Assembly: GCF_014467075.1 (NCBI RefSeq)
Contig: NZ_AP023027.1
Span: 3,385,501-3,449,500 of the forward strand
DNA from: Anaerostipes caccae L1-92
GTDB lineage: Bacteria > Bacillota > Clostridia > Lachnospirales > Lachnospiraceae
Reading direction: 5' to 3'
Length of the DNA stretch: 64,000 nt
Below are positions 25,040 to 33,889 of the stretch, piece after piece. Every line of letters begins with the position of its first letter. The stretch's first letter is position 1. The notes below the pieces were generated by a model, which ran no database searches, was not told where the DNA came from, and worked only from the letters and a program-made list of their open reading frames with translations. The position numbers and the translations under genes were made by a program.

Positions 25040-25398
25040 TTTCTTTCCCCCTCTCTCAAACTTTGTGTATCTCTTTTACATCTATTGTCATTATAGCATT
25101 TCCAAGTTGATTTTTCCTATATCTAATCATTTTCTTCAAATAAAACTCTTCCCCATTTTTATATCTCCTGAATGTCAAACTACACGCAAACCGGAACCAT
25201 ATAAGCGAAATCATCTCACCGTTTAAAAGATTTCTGATATTTATTATTAAATTCAACCCTCCCCCCGCAGGACAGTTGGTTTCTTTTCTCTTAAAAAATC
25301 TCAAACCATCTCCAAAACAGCCATTGACTGTGCATTTGCCGGATGCATTAAAGTAAAGCTAAGATCAAAAATCAAACAGCCACAGGAGGTAAGAAATT

Positions 25399-25845
25399 AT
25401 GAGAACAGAAGCATTTTTAAGCTACAAAATGACTACAGCAGATGCCAATAATCCGGAAGGTGTCATCCCGGTTGGCAGACAGTTTGATTTCATCGGCGAT
25501 GTAGAGACAGAACTGATGATTTTAAATGATGGGGACGAATCCCTCTGCCTCGGTTATAACGATGTGAAATTCATGGAAGATGCTTACGTGGGAGACCAGC
25601 TGGACTTTAAGGCAACTATGGTCAAAGTAGGCAACACATCAAGAACCTGCCTGATCCAGACTTTTAAAGTGGCTACTCCTGCAAAAAGACTCGGAATCGA
25701 AGGCGCTGAGGATGGAGATATGTACTATTTTGATGAACCTAAGCTGATCACAGAAGGAAACGTTATCCTCGTAGTTAAAAAAGAACTTCAGCGAGGAGTA
25801 CAGCCGGACGGAACGGTCAAAGATCCATGGAAAGCAATCGATTAA
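25399..25845 (+). CDS. Beta-alanyl-CoA:ammonia-lyase-like hotdog enzyme
   Basis: 148 aa. Strong similarity in pattern to the Clostridium propionicum beta-alanyl-CoA ammonia-lyase: FIGDVETELMILNDGDESLC, LGYNDVKFMEDAYVGDQL, VGNTSRTC and a C-terminal KKELQRG. A single-domain hotdog fold removing ammonia from a beta-aminoacyl-CoA (beta-alanyl-CoA to acryloyl-CoA). First gene of a seven-gene plus-strand operon with CoA-transferase, acyl-CoA dehydrogenases and Etf. Start has AGGAGG ten bases ahead. 3-aminobutyryl-CoA from lysine fermentation is the alternative substrate, but no lysine genes are nearby. Confidence 0.8.
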   Translation: MRTEAFLSYKMTTADANNPEGVIPVGRQFDFIGDVETELMILNDGDESLCLGYNDVKFMEDAYVGDQLDFKATMVKVGNTSRTCLIQTFKVATPAKRLGIEGAEDGDMYYFDEPKLITEGNVILVVKKELQRGVQPDGTVKDPWKAID

Positions 25846-25890
25846 TATTACATATTAGGATAGGTACAGACAAATCAAGGAGGTTTTGAT

Positions 25891-26283
25891 ATGAGTGAAC
25901 AGACAGTAACAATGAGATACAGGATGTCAAGCAGAGATGAATTTTACGGTGGTGGTGTAGTAAACGGCGCACGTTCCATTACATATATGGGAGATACTGC
26001 AGACCGCTTAATGGCAAAAGTGTGCGGCAATGTCGGAAGATGCTGCCTCGTAGAAAAAATTCGTTTATATAACCCTGTCTTTGCCGGGGATTATATGGAA
26101 TTTATCGCAAGAGTCACAAAAACTGAAGGAAATAAAGTCTACATTCAGTGCCGTTCTTTCAAAGTGGCTCAGATTCCTGAGGAGCCGGAATTTGAAAGTT
26201 CTATTGATATGTTAGAGGATCCGGAAATTTCAACAGAAGCATTTTTTGTATACGAAATACCGGAACACAAAGTAAAAGCTTAG
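25891..26283 (+). CDS. Second beta-aminoacyl-CoA ammonia-lyase-like hotdog protein
   Basis: 130 aa: MRYRMSSRDEFYGGGVVNGA, YMGDTADRLMAKVCGNVGRC, FAGDYMEFIARVTKTEGNK and SFKVAQIP. Same family as the gene 45 bp upstream and closer in length to 3-aminobutyryl-CoA ammonia-lyase. Either a second enzyme with different specificity (for example 3-aminoisobutyryl-CoA from thymine) or a subunit of a mixed complex. Ribosome site AGGAGG present. The substrate cannot be decided from sequence alone. Confidence 0.75.
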   Translation: MSEQTVTMRYRMSSRDEFYGGGVVNGARSITYMGDTADRLMAKVCGNVGRCCLVEKIRLYNPVFAGDYMEFIARVTKTEGNKVYIQCRSFKVAQIPEEPEFESSIDMLEDPEISTEAFFVYEIPEHKVKA

Positions 26284-26299
26284 ATAAGAGGAGGTTCAC

Positions 26300-27478
26300 A
26301 TGAAAGCATTAGAAGGCGTTAAGGTTCTGGATCTGACCCATGCATATAATGGACCATTCTGTACGACCCTGCTGGCGGACAATGGTGCAGATGTCATTAA
26401 ATTCGAGCCGGTTCAGGGAGACCAGTGCAGAAGCTGGGGACCGATCGACGAAAAAAGCGGCGAGAGCGGATTTTATGCGTTCTTAAACCGAAATAAAAAA
26501 GGGGTTACCCTGAATCTTAAAAATGAGAAAGCGAGAGAAATCTTTTATGACTTAGTAAAGGATGCCGATGTGGTTGTTGAAAACTTCCGAGTCGGTGTGT
26601 CTAAGAAATTAAAAGTGGATTATGAAACATTAAAGAAGATCAATCCGAGCATCATTTATGCTTCTGGTTCCGGCTTCGGACAATACGGACCGCTGTCCAA
26701 CCGTCCTTGTTACGATATTGTTGCCCAGTCTATGGGAGGAATGGTAAACATGACGGGATTCCCGGACTCTCCTCCTACCAAAGTAGGGCCTTCTATCGCT
26801 GACAATGTGACTGGAATCTATCTGTGTGTAGGTGTCCTGATGGCACTATTTAACAGAGAACGCACTGGACAGGGACAACAGGTAGATGTTGCTATGGCAG
26901 ACACGATCTTCAGTCTTTTGGAAAACGGCATTGTTACGACGACGATGGATGGTGTGATCCCTCAGCGTCAGGGAAATATCGACCCTTCTATCGCTCCTTT
27001 CGATATCTATGAAGCCAAAGACGGATATATTGCGATCGGTGTCGGCAACGACCGTCTGTTCAAAACTTTCTGCGAAACCATCGGACGGGAAGACCTTCTC
27101 GATGATCCGCGTTATGAGACAAATGATCTTAGATGCAAAAACTATAAAGATGGTCTGCAGCAGGTAATAAGCGAGTGGGCCGCTGCCAAAGGAAAAAAAG
27201 AGATCGAAGATCTGTTTGATAAAGCCGGTATTCCTTGCGGTCCTGTATTAGATATGCAGGAAGCCATTGACCATCCGCATTTCCAGGCGAGAGAGATGAT
27301 GGTTCACATGGATCATCCGACCATCGGAGAAATGTATTTCCAGGGTTGTCCGATCAAATTGACGGAAACTCCAGGCAGTGTAGACACTCCTGCTCCTCTG
27401 TTGGGACAGCATAACAAAGAAGTGTTTGGTCTCACAGATGAGGAACTGGAATCACTAAAAGCCGAAGGCGTAATGTAA
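26300..27478 (+). CDS. Class III (CaiB/BaiF) CoA-transferase
   Basis: 392 aa, full length for the family. Start MKALEGVKVLDLTHAYNGPF, then KFEPVQGDQCR, FLNRNKKGVTLNLK and the conserved Asp in NRPCYDIVAQSMGG (about D139), the usual site of the aspartyl-CoA intermediate. The C-terminal part has GIPCGPVLDMQEAIDHPHF. Cytosolic transfer of CoA between acyl groups. Here it would activate beta-alanine (or 3-aminoisobutyrate) using the product acyl-CoA as donor, saving ATP. Sits between the lyases and the dehydrogenase in one operon (16-bp and 21-bp gaps). Confidence 0.87.
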   Translation: MKALEGVKVLDLTHAYNGPFCTTLLADNGADVIKFEPVQGDQCRSWGPIDEKSGESGFYAFLNRNKKGVTLNLKNEKAREIFYDLVKDADVVVENFRVGVSKKLKVDYETLKKINPSIIYASGSGFGQYGPLSNRPCYDIVAQSMGGMVNMTGFPDSPPTKVGPSIADNVTGIYLCVGVLMALFNRERTGQGQQVDVAMADTIFSLLENGIVTTTMDGVIPQRQGNIDPSIAPFDIYEAKDGYIAIGVGNDRLFKTFCETIGREDLLDDPRYETNDLRCKNYKDGLQQVISEWAAAKGKKEIEDLFDKAGIPCGPVLDMQEAIDHPHFQAREMMVHMDHPTIGEMYFQGCPIKLTETPGSVDTPAPLLGQHNKEVFGLTDEELESLKAEGVM

Positions 27479-27499
27479 TTAGGATAGCAGGAGGTAAAA

Positions 27500-28654
27500 A
27501 TGGATTTTAAACTGACAGACGGACAGGAAATGCTGAAAAAAACAGTCCGTGAATTTGCTGAAAAAGTGGTAGGTCCCAGAGCCGAAGAGGTAGATCAGAC
27601 AGGAATCTTTCCGAGAGATACCTTTGAGCAGATGGCAAAACTCGGTCTTACTGGAATCGGGACTCCGGAAGAATACGGCGGAAGCGGAGGCAATGACATT
27701 GATAAGGTGATTACTGTCACAGAACTTGCAAAAAAATGTGCAGCCACGGCAGGTATTCTGTCTATTCACACCATCTTTGCTTCTGTACTTTTAAAGTTCG
27801 GCAGTGAGGAACAAAAGAAAAAATATTTACCGGAAGTGACATCCAGCGGACATCTTGCAGCTTTTGCGCTGACAGAACCCAATGCCGGCTCTGACGCCGC
27901 TGCGGTAAGGACAACGGCTGTCCTTGATGAGGAGACCGGAGAATATGTTTTAAATGGTACAAAATGCTTTATTTCCGGCGGAGGTCAGGCAAAGTATCTT
28001 CTTATTTTCGCTTTGACCGATCCATCTAAAGGAGTCAAAGGATTATCTTGTATTTTAGTAGAAAAAGGAACACCGGGATTCACTGTCGGTAAGATCGAGA
28101 ACAAAATGGGAATCCACGGTTCAGAGACTGCAGAATTAATCTTTGACCAGTGCCGTGTTCCAAAAGAAAATCTTGTAGGCAAAGAAGGCGCCGGATTCAA
28201 GATGGCTATGAATGCTCTGGACGGTGCCAGAATCGGTGTTGCCGCACAGGCACTGGGGATCGCTGAAGGCGCTCTTGATGAGAGTGTCAAGTATATGAAC
28301 GAGAGGGTTCAGTTCGGAAAACCGATCAAAGCTCTCCAGGGTCTTCAGTGGTATATTGCAGATATGGCTACAAAAACCGAGTGTGCAAAATGGATGATCT
28401 ACTATGCTGCTTATTTAAAAAGCACTGGTCAGCCTCACACAAAAGAAGCTGCCATCGCAAAATTAAATGCTTCTGAAAATGCAAGATTTGTTACGAACCT
28501 TGCTCTTCAGATTCATGGCGGCTATGGCTATATGAAAGATTATCCTTTGGAGCGTATGTACAGAGACGCCAAAATCACTGAAATCTACGAAGGTACTTCT
28601 GAGATTCACAAGGTCGTGATCTCAAGAGCCGTTTTAAATTCTAACGGAAAGTAA
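27500..28654 (+). CDS. Acyl-CoA dehydrogenase / acryloyl-CoA reductase subunit (copy 1)
   Basis: 384 aa. Typical ACAD: LTEPNAGSDAA, CFISGG, ERVQFGKPI, LQIHGGYGYMKDYPLERMYR and the catalytic Glu in ITEIYEGTSEIHK. FAD enzyme of the butyryl-CoA dehydrogenase type. Directly followed by etfB and etfA, so with them it likely forms an acryloyl-CoA reductase complex like that of C. propionicum, reducing the enoyl-CoA to propionyl-CoA. A reductive rather than oxidative direction is inferred from the operon. Confidence 0.87.
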   Translation: MDFKLTDGQEMLKKTVREFAEKVVGPRAEEVDQTGIFPRDTFEQMAKLGLTGIGTPEEYGGSGGNDIDKVITVTELAKKCAATAGILSIHTIFASVLLKFGSEEQKKKYLPEVTSSGHLAAFALTEPNAGSDAAAVRTTAVLDEETGEYVLNGTKCFISGGGQAKYLLIFALTDPSKGVKGLSCILVEKGTPGFTVGKIENKMGIHGSETAELIFDQCRVPKENLVGKEGAGFKMAMNALDGARIGVAAQALGIAEGALDESVKYMNERVQFGKPIKALQGLQWYIADMATKTECAKWMIYYAAYLKSTGQPHTKEAAIAKLNASENARFVTNLALQIHGGYGYMKDYPLERMYRDAKITEIYEGTSEIHKVVISRAVLNSNGK

Positions 28655-28667
28655 TGGGAGGGAAAGC

Positions 28668-29459
28668 ATGAAGATCATTGTATGCGTAAAGCAGGTTCCG
28701 GATACCAACGAAGTCCGGATCAACCAGGAGACCGGGACACTGATCCGGGAAGGAGTCCCAAGCATTATCAATCCGGATGATAAGAATGCATTGGAGGCTG
28801 CCCTTGTCCTGAAAGATGAAACAGGCGCCAAAGTTTCCGTCGTAAGTATGGGGCCTCCTCAGGCTACAGATGCATTAAAAGAAGCGATTGCAATGGGAGC
28901 AGACCATGCATATCTGGTGAGCGACCGGGCATTCGGAGGATCTGACACATGGGCTACTGCCACAATTCTTGCGGCAGCCATTGAAAAGATCGGAGATTAT
29001 GACCTGATCCTATGTGGAAGACAGGCTATTGACGGGGATACCGCACAAGTGGGACCTGAAATTGCTGAATTTCTTGGCATTCCACAGATCACCTATGCAA
29101 AACATATCGAATGCGACGGGGAATCTCTGAATGTAACAAGATTTACGGAGACAGGAGACTATAAGATTCGGACCAAACTTCCGGTACTCCTGACTGCCAT
29201 CAAGGAACTGAACGAGCCAAGATTCCCGACCGTACAGGGAATTTTCAGAGCTTATGACGGAGATGTGGAAATCAATATGTTGGGTCTTTCTGATCTTAAT
29301 GTAGATCAGACTCAGATCGGACTAAAAGGTTCTCCTACTAACGTTTACCGTTCCTTTGTCCCTGTTAAATCGAAACAAAGTGAGATCATCGAGGGAAATA
29401 CGGATTCTGAAAAAGCGGAAACCCTTATTGAGAAGCTTCTGCAGGCAAATTTGATTTAA
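28668..29459 (+). CDS. etfB: Electron transfer flavoprotein beta subunit
   Basis: 263 aa, full length. MKIIVCVKQVPDTNEVRINQ, VVSMGPPQATDALKEAIAMG, LILCGRQAIDGDTAQVGPEI and LPVLLTAIKELNEPRFPT are standard EtfB motifs. Transfers electrons from NADH to the acyl-CoA dehydrogenase. Fourteen bases after the dehydrogenase and 12 before etfA. Whether this Etf bifurcates electrons to ferredoxin cannot be told without modelling. Ribosome site GGGAGG. Confidence 0.93.
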   Translation: MKIIVCVKQVPDTNEVRINQETGTLIREGVPSIINPDDKNALEAALVLKDETGAKVSVVSMGPPQATDALKEAIAMGADHAYLVSDRAFGGSDTWATATILAAAIEKIGDYDLILCGRQAIDGDTAQVGPEIAEFLGIPQITYAKHIECDGESLNVTRFTETGDYKIRTKLPVLLTAIKELNEPRFPTVQGIFRAYDGDVEINMLGLSDLNVDQTQIGLKGSPTNVYRSFVPVKSKQSEIIEGNTDSEKAETLIEKLLQANLI

Positions 29460-29471
29460 GGAGGACAGAAA

Positions 29472-30509
29472 ATGGAACGAGCAAAAGTAAACCAGGGAAT
29501 CGACCTGAGTGCATATGAAGATGTCTGGGTCCTTGGAGAACAACGGGAAGGAAAAATACAGCCCGTTACAATCGAGCTGATGGGAGAAGGCCGCAAGCTG
29601 GCCGATCAGCTTCAGAAAAAACTCGCTGTTGTAATACCAGGTTACAAAATTGAATCAGAAGTTGAAAAGCTTCTTCACTATGGCGCTGATATCGTTTACT
29701 ATATGTCACATCCGCTGCTTTCAAGCTTTTCAACCGACGGCTATACTTCCGCTTTTGTACAGCTGATCCAGAAGAAAAAACCTGAAATTGTTCTGGTAGG
29801 CGCAACGTCCATCGGCCGGGATATCGGACCGAGAATTGCTGCCCGGCTTGGAACAGGTCTTACGGCAGACTGTACAAAACTTGAGATTGATGCAGAAGAC
29901 GGAAAAATTCTGCAGACAAGGCCTGCATTCGGAGGGAACCTTATGGCCACCATCGTCTGCCCAAAGAACCGTCCGCAGATGTCTACGGTAAGACCCGGAG
30001 TCATGGAGAAAGCCATCCATCAGGAAACGGCTGCCGGAACAATGGAAACCTTTATTCCGGATCTCTCAGAAAATGATATCAGAGCTAAGCTTGTAGAAAT
30101 TATTAAAGAAGAAAAGAAACAAGTAAATCTGACAGACGCACGGATCATCGTATCCGGAGGCCGGGGATTAAAATCTGCAGAAGGCTTCCATTTGATCCAA
30201 GAGTTAGCTGATGTCCTCGGTGCGGAAGTTGGATCTTCCAGAGCTTGTGTAGAGGCTGGATGGATCGATGCTTCCCATCAGGTAGGGCAGACAGGAACCA
30301 CGGTACGTCCGGATATTTATATCGCCTGTGGTATCTCAGGCGCAATCCAGCATCTGGCAGGAATGAATGAATCAAAATATATTGTTGCAATCAATAAAGA
30401 CCCAGAAGCGCCGATCTTCGGCATCTGTGATTATGGGATTGTAGGAGATTTAAATGATGTGATTCCGGCAATGATCGCCAAACTCACACAGAAGGAGGTT
30501 TCAATATGA
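29472..30509 (+). CDS. etfA: Electron transfer flavoprotein alpha subunit
   Basis: 345 aa. The C-terminal FAD domain has [59 protein letters not shown] and [15 protein letters not shown], all typical. N-terminal half: [20 protein letters not shown]. Forms the heterodimer with the preceding gene and overlaps the next acyl-CoA dehydrogenase start by four bases, indicating translational coupling. Confidence 0.93.
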   Translation: MERAKVNQGIDLSAYEDVWVLGEQREGKIQPVTIELMGEGRKLADQLQKKLAVVIPGYKIESEVEKLLHYGADIVYYMSHPLLSSFSTDGYTSAFVQLIQKKKPEIVLVGATSIGRDIGPRIAARLGTGLTADCTKLEIDAEDGKILQTRPAFGGNLMATIVCPKNRPQMSTVRPGVMEKAIHQETAAGTMETFIPDLSENDIRAKLVEIIKEEKKQVNLTDARIIVSGGRGLKSAEGFHLIQELADVLGAEVGSSRACVEAGWIDASHQVGQTGTTVRPDIYIACGISGAIQHLAGMNESKYIVAINKDPEAPIFGICDYGIVGDLNDVIPAMIAKLTQKEVSI

Positions 30510-31645
30510 ATTTTCAATTAACCGACCAGCAATTATCCATTCAGAATATTACAAGACAGCTTGCTCAGACAGAACTGCTTCCAACCGTATTAAAAGATGA
30601 TGAAGAAGGGAAATTCCCTGAAAAGGCTTATGCAAAAATGGGACAGATGGGCCTGATCGGTCTTCCATTTCCAAAAGAATACGGCGGACAGGGAGCCGAC
30701 TATCTCTCTTATGTATTAGCCGTAGAAGAAATCTCCAAAGTAAACTCTTCCGTAGGAATTGCTTATTCTGTATGTACTTCTCTCTTCTCCGGCGGTCTGA
30801 TCAATTCTGCCAGCGAAGAGCTCAAGAAGAAATATCTTCCGGATGTTCTGTCCGGTAAAAAGATGGGCGCTTTCTGTCTTACTGAGCCGGAAGCAGGTTC
30901 TGACGCTGCCGGATGTAAGACAACCGCTCTCTGGGACGGCGAAGCTTATGTGCTGAACGGTCTGAAATGCTTTATCACAAACGGACCTCTGGCTGACTAC
31001 TTCCTTGTATTTGCCCTGACAGATCCGGAAAAGAAAACAAAAGGATTATCTGCCTTTGTTGTAGAAAAAGCTATGCCGGGAGTTTCTGTCGGCACGATCG
31101 AAAACAAATGTGGAATCAGAAGTGCTCAGGTTTCAGAGATTATCTTTGAAAATGTAAGAGTTCCGAAAGAAAATATGGTAGGCGAGGAAGGCAAAGGATT
31201 TGCTGTTGCCATGAAAGACTTGGACGGCGGAAGAATCGGTGTTGCTGCTCAGGGACTTGGAATTGCAAAAGGTGCTTATGACATCGCACTCCAGTACTTA
31301 AAAGACCGCCAGCAATTTGGTAAACCATTATGCAAAAACCAGTACCTGGCGTTTAAGATGGCAGAACTCTCTGTACAGATTGAGCAGGCACAATATATGC
31401 TTTACAAGGCTGCCATGGATAAACAGGAGGGACGCAGTTACTCTATCTCTGCTGCCAAAGCAAAAATGGTATGTACAGATGCAGCTATGCAGGTTTCACA
31501 GGAAGCTGTACAGATGCTCGGAGGCAACGGTTATATGAAAGAATATCATGTAGAGCGCATGATGAGAGATGCAAAGATCACACAGATCTATGAAGGCACC
31601 AATGAAATTCAGAAGCTTGTCATCAGCGGAAGTTTATTCCGTTAA
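30506..31645 (+). CDS. Acyl-CoA dehydrogenase (copy 2)
   Basis: 379 aa with LTEPEAGSDAAG, CFITNG, DRQQFGKPL, MLGGNGYMKEYHVERMMR and the catalytic Glu in ITQIYEGTNEIQK. Starts inside the etfA stop (overlap of 4 bases). Paralogous to the gene at 27500 but clearly distinct along its length. Two dehydrogenases on one Etf suggest two enoyl-CoA substrates (acryloyl-CoA, methacrylyl-CoA) or a heteromeric complex. Last gene of the operon; terminator follows. Confidence 0.87.
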   Translation: MNFQLTDQQLSIQNITRQLAQTELLPTVLKDDEEGKFPEKAYAKMGQMGLIGLPFPKEYGGQGADYLSYVLAVEEISKVNSSVGIAYSVCTSLFSGGLINSASEELKKKYLPDVLSGKKMGAFCLTEPEAGSDAAGCKTTALWDGEAYVLNGLKCFITNGPLADYFLVFALTDPEKKTKGLSAFVVEKAMPGVSVGTIENKCGIRSAQVSEIIFENVRVPKENMVGEEGKGFAVAMKDLDGGRIGVAAQGLGIAKGAYDIALQYLKDRQQFGKPLCKNQYLAFKMAELSVQIEQAQYMLYKAAMDKQEGRSYSISAAKAKMVCTDAAMQVSQEAVQMLGGNGYMKEYHVERMMRDAKITQIYEGTNEIQKLVISGSLFR

Positions 31646-31663
31646 GTCTGAGAAATAAAAGTC

Positions 31664-31690
31664 AAAGGCCCGGCTGTCTGCCGGGTCTTT
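31664..31690 (+). terminator. Terminator of the ammonia-lyase/Etf operon
   Basis: AAAGGCCCGGC / GCCGGGTCTTTT about 20 bp after the last stop. Confidence 0.85.
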
Positions 31691-31729
31691 TATATCTGCT
31701 GTCCTGAAGATTTTAATAAAATCAAGATT

Positions 31730-32149
31730 TTATACATCAAGAACCATTCCATAGCCATATTTTATATTTGGTAACTTTTCAAAACCAAAGCGATGATAGA
31801 AATCTTCTTTTCCCTGATTTGCATACAGACTGCATACCACTTTTGTATCTGTTACATTCTGCCGAATATAATTTAAGACATTTTCTATTAATAATCTTCC
31901 AATTCCACATCCCTGATAATCGGGATTTACAATGACGTCTGTAATGTAGGCATCTGTCCCATAATCAAAAAGCAGACGTGTAACTCCAACAGGTTCGTTA
32001 TTGTAAAATACCGCACAGATGTAACTTGTATTTTCTAAAATCTTTTTAGCCTGCCTCTGTGATACTTTTTGAAAATTCACCTGTTCGCGTAATCTGCAAA
32101 ACATTTCCGGTGAAATTGAATGCCGTAGTTCAATATTCTGATGATCCAT
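31730..32149 (-). CDS. GNAT family N-acetyltransferase
   Basis: 139 aa. Acetyl-CoA-binding region DVIVNPDYQGCGIGRLLIEN with the Q-x-x-G-x-G signature, plus VCSLYANQGKEDFYHRFGFE near the C-terminus. Small soluble acetyltransferase; acceptor unknown. Single gene, convergent with the Etf operon and unlinked in function to it as far as can be seen. Ribosome site weak. Confidence 0.82.
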   Translation of the reverse strand: MDHQNIELRHSISPEMFCRLREQVNFQKVSQRQAKKILENTSYICAVFYNNEPVGVTRLLFDYGTDAYITDVIVNPDYQGCGIGRLLIENVLNYIRQNVTDTKVVCSLYANQGKEDFYHRFGFEKLPNIKYGYGMVLDV

Positions 32150-32217
32150 TTCTCTAAGTCCTACTCTATAAATTTTAGTTGTCTTTACTATACAACATTA
32201 CAAAACACAAGATTATA

Positions 32218-33309
32218 CTATTGAATCTTGTATTTTATCCTTAAATCATTCAGCGAACTAAAGTCCACAAACCTATCATGCTGTAATCTCCCCACCACAA
32301 TCCCAGGATGAATTCCAATTTTATCAGCAAAAGCGAGTATATTTTCTCTGGTAATTTCGGAATCACCTATAAATTCATTAAAATTATTTTGGGGAATCAA
32401 TAAATTCGCCGCAAACAAATCTGCTTCTTTCTCAAGCTTCATATCTACATTTCCCATTTCATTATTATCATGTGACACTATAAATGTTTTCGATGTTTTA
32501 TGCTGGAAAATATGACGCAGTTCATGGAAAAATGAAAACCAGAATATATCTGCATATACATCATGTGTATTAATCGCCAACATTACTTTTTCATTATTGA
32601 TCCATTTGACTGCTCCATGAATGTCTGAATTTTTTAGATGAGGCAGAAAAATTACTGCCACTCCACATTCTGCTAATACTTCCTGCATCTTTGAAACAAA
32701 GTTATCATTCTGAAATAATGTCATCTTACGAAGTTCCGGCAGCAATGATCTCAGCTTCTTTGGATTATAGCTTTTCGTTTTAATATTCTTGGTCATATTA
32801 ATGGCCGTCTGAACCCATGCATTTGCACATATAATATTTTTGTTACTTTCTTTTGATGTCACTGCTCTGAAATTAACAAGAAAATCCTTTTGAGCAAGTA
32901 TACCAAGTGATGATACTGTAAAATACTTTCTTAGCTCTCTGATTTTTTCCTCTTTTTGTTGACATTTGCTCACTACCCCGAGCTTAACAAAGTAACTATA
33001 ATCAAGTACATTGAAAATTGCTTCGTCAGCTTTCATTTCCTGATCAATTCTATTTTTCAAAACAGCTGCGTCATATGCTAGCTGTAAATTCAACCAAACA
33101 GTTACCGAGGTACCAGTCATTGTTGCAAGTTTTTCCGCAATATCTTTATTCATCGGCGTTATGCAATTAACAAACTCACTCAAAACTTTTTCACTGACAT
33201 TCAAACGTCTGGCAAATTCACTTTGTGTAACTTCCATCTCCTCGATAAGATCTCTGATATACTCTCCCGGGTGAAATGCAATGCTTTGTTTATATTCAGA
33301 ACTATTCAT
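32218..33309 (-). CDS. HigA-type antitoxin with ImmA/IrrE peptidase domain
   Basis: 363 aa. N-terminal HigA-like XRE helix-turn-helix (FHPGEYIRDLIEEMEVTQSE, FARRLNVSEKVLSEFVN). The C-terminal part has the zinc-peptidase motif FFHELRHIF with a downstream acidic KEADLFAANLLIP, typical of ImmA/IrrE (M78). Overlaps the stop of the RelE/HigB-like toxin gene by 8 bases. Such fused HTH-protease antitoxins repress their operon and could respond to a signal through the peptidase. Ribosome site GGAGGTGAGC present. Confidence 0.82.
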   Translation of the reverse strand: MNSSEYKQSIAFHPGEYIRDLIEEMEVTQSEFARRLNVSEKVLSEFVNCITPMNKDIAEKLATMTGTSVTVWLNLQLAYDAAVLKNRIDQEMKADEAIFNVLDYSYFVKLGVVSKCQQKEEKIRELRKYFTVSSLGILAQKDFLVNFRAVTSKESNKNIICANAWVQTAINMTKNIKTKSYNPKKLRSLLPELRKMTLFQNDNFVSKMQEVLAECGVAVIFLPHLKNSDIHGAVKWINNEKVMLAINTHDVYADIFWFSFFHELRHIFQHKTSKTFIVSHDNNEMGNVDMKLEKEADLFAANLLIPQNNFNEFIGDSEITRENILAFADKIGIHPGIVVGRLQHDRFVDFSSLNDLRIKYKIQ

Positions 33310-33652
33310 AATGCTTGCTCACCTCCATTAAGATTACTGTATCTGTTGAGTTGTAAATAGTAATAATATTTTCATTTGTCCACTTGTTTCCATTCTGATC
33401 AACTGGTATTAAAATTAATCTAAATCCAGTTTTTTTCCCTAGATCTATCGCATATGTTCCTTTTCTGTCCCCTTTTAGAGGATGCAAACGAAGAGTCATC
33501 ATATATTTAATATCTATAAAACATACCGATGCATTAATGAATTGTAACGCCTTATGTAATTTATACGCGACATTTTTTCCTAATTTTTTCTGAGCATATT
33601 TATAATCGTTACATAATTTTTGTATATTTTTGTTATCATAATATATTTTCAT
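33302..33652 (-). CDS. HigB/RelE-like toxin
   Basis: 116 aa from MKIYYDNKNIQKLCNDYKYA. RelE/HigB-superfamily pattern: KLGKNVAYKLHKALQFINAS, LRLHPLKGDRKGTYAIDLGK and a terminal IIxIxxSTDTVILMEVSKHY. A ribosome-dependent mRNA endonuclease is the family activity. First gene of a two-gene module with the HigA-type gene overlapping its 3' end. The start is uncertain; a frame from 33679 has no better ribosome site. Confidence 0.75.
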   Translation of the reverse strand: MKIYYDNKNIQKLCNDYKYAQKKLGKNVAYKLHKALQFINASVCFIDIKYMMTLRLHPLKGDRKGTYAIDLGKKTGFRLILIPVDQNGNKWTNENIITIYNSTDTVILMEVSKHYE

Positions 33653-33810
33653 TATAGACGAATTTCTCCATTTTAGCAATATTTATTACTTTGTAAGTAA
33701 TAAATTTTATATTCATTTAGTTTTTGGTTATTTTTATTTATTTATACATATTATACCATATTTCTTTATCAGTGTACAACTTTTTACAAATCCATGTAAC
33801 ACACCGTATT

Positions 33811-33845
33811 TTATGCCCTTCGGGTGGACGCACTTCGTGCGATAA
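33811..33845. repeat. Twin TTCG stem-loops, possible intergenic repeat
   Basis: Two adjacent hairpins: CCC-TT-CGGG and CGCA-CTTCG-TGCG, just before TATACT (33849-33854) and the TTG start of the MerR gene. High GC in an AT-rich gap; looks like a dispersed palindromic element, but only one copy is in this window. Confidence 0.4.
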
Positions 33846-33889
33846 GGTATACTATTTCTAAAGGATAAAATGTGTGGAGGGACAAAATT

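Noticed and set aside
25164..25193. Possible sixth LytTR box (CGGTTTGCG on the minus strand) upstream of DUF2207 copy 3
   Set aside because: The second half-site is not recognisable and the TATAAT of this gene is about 90 bp away instead of 30 from the box end.
25056..25304. 82-aa minus-strand ORF before DUF2207 copy 3
   Set aside because: It covers the promoter of the next gene, has no ribosome site and no family-like pattern.
25399..31645. Lysine fermentation (3-aminobutyryl-CoA) as the role of the plus operon
   Set aside because: No lysine aminomutase, Kdd or Kce genes are present, whereas the facing operon makes beta-alanine.
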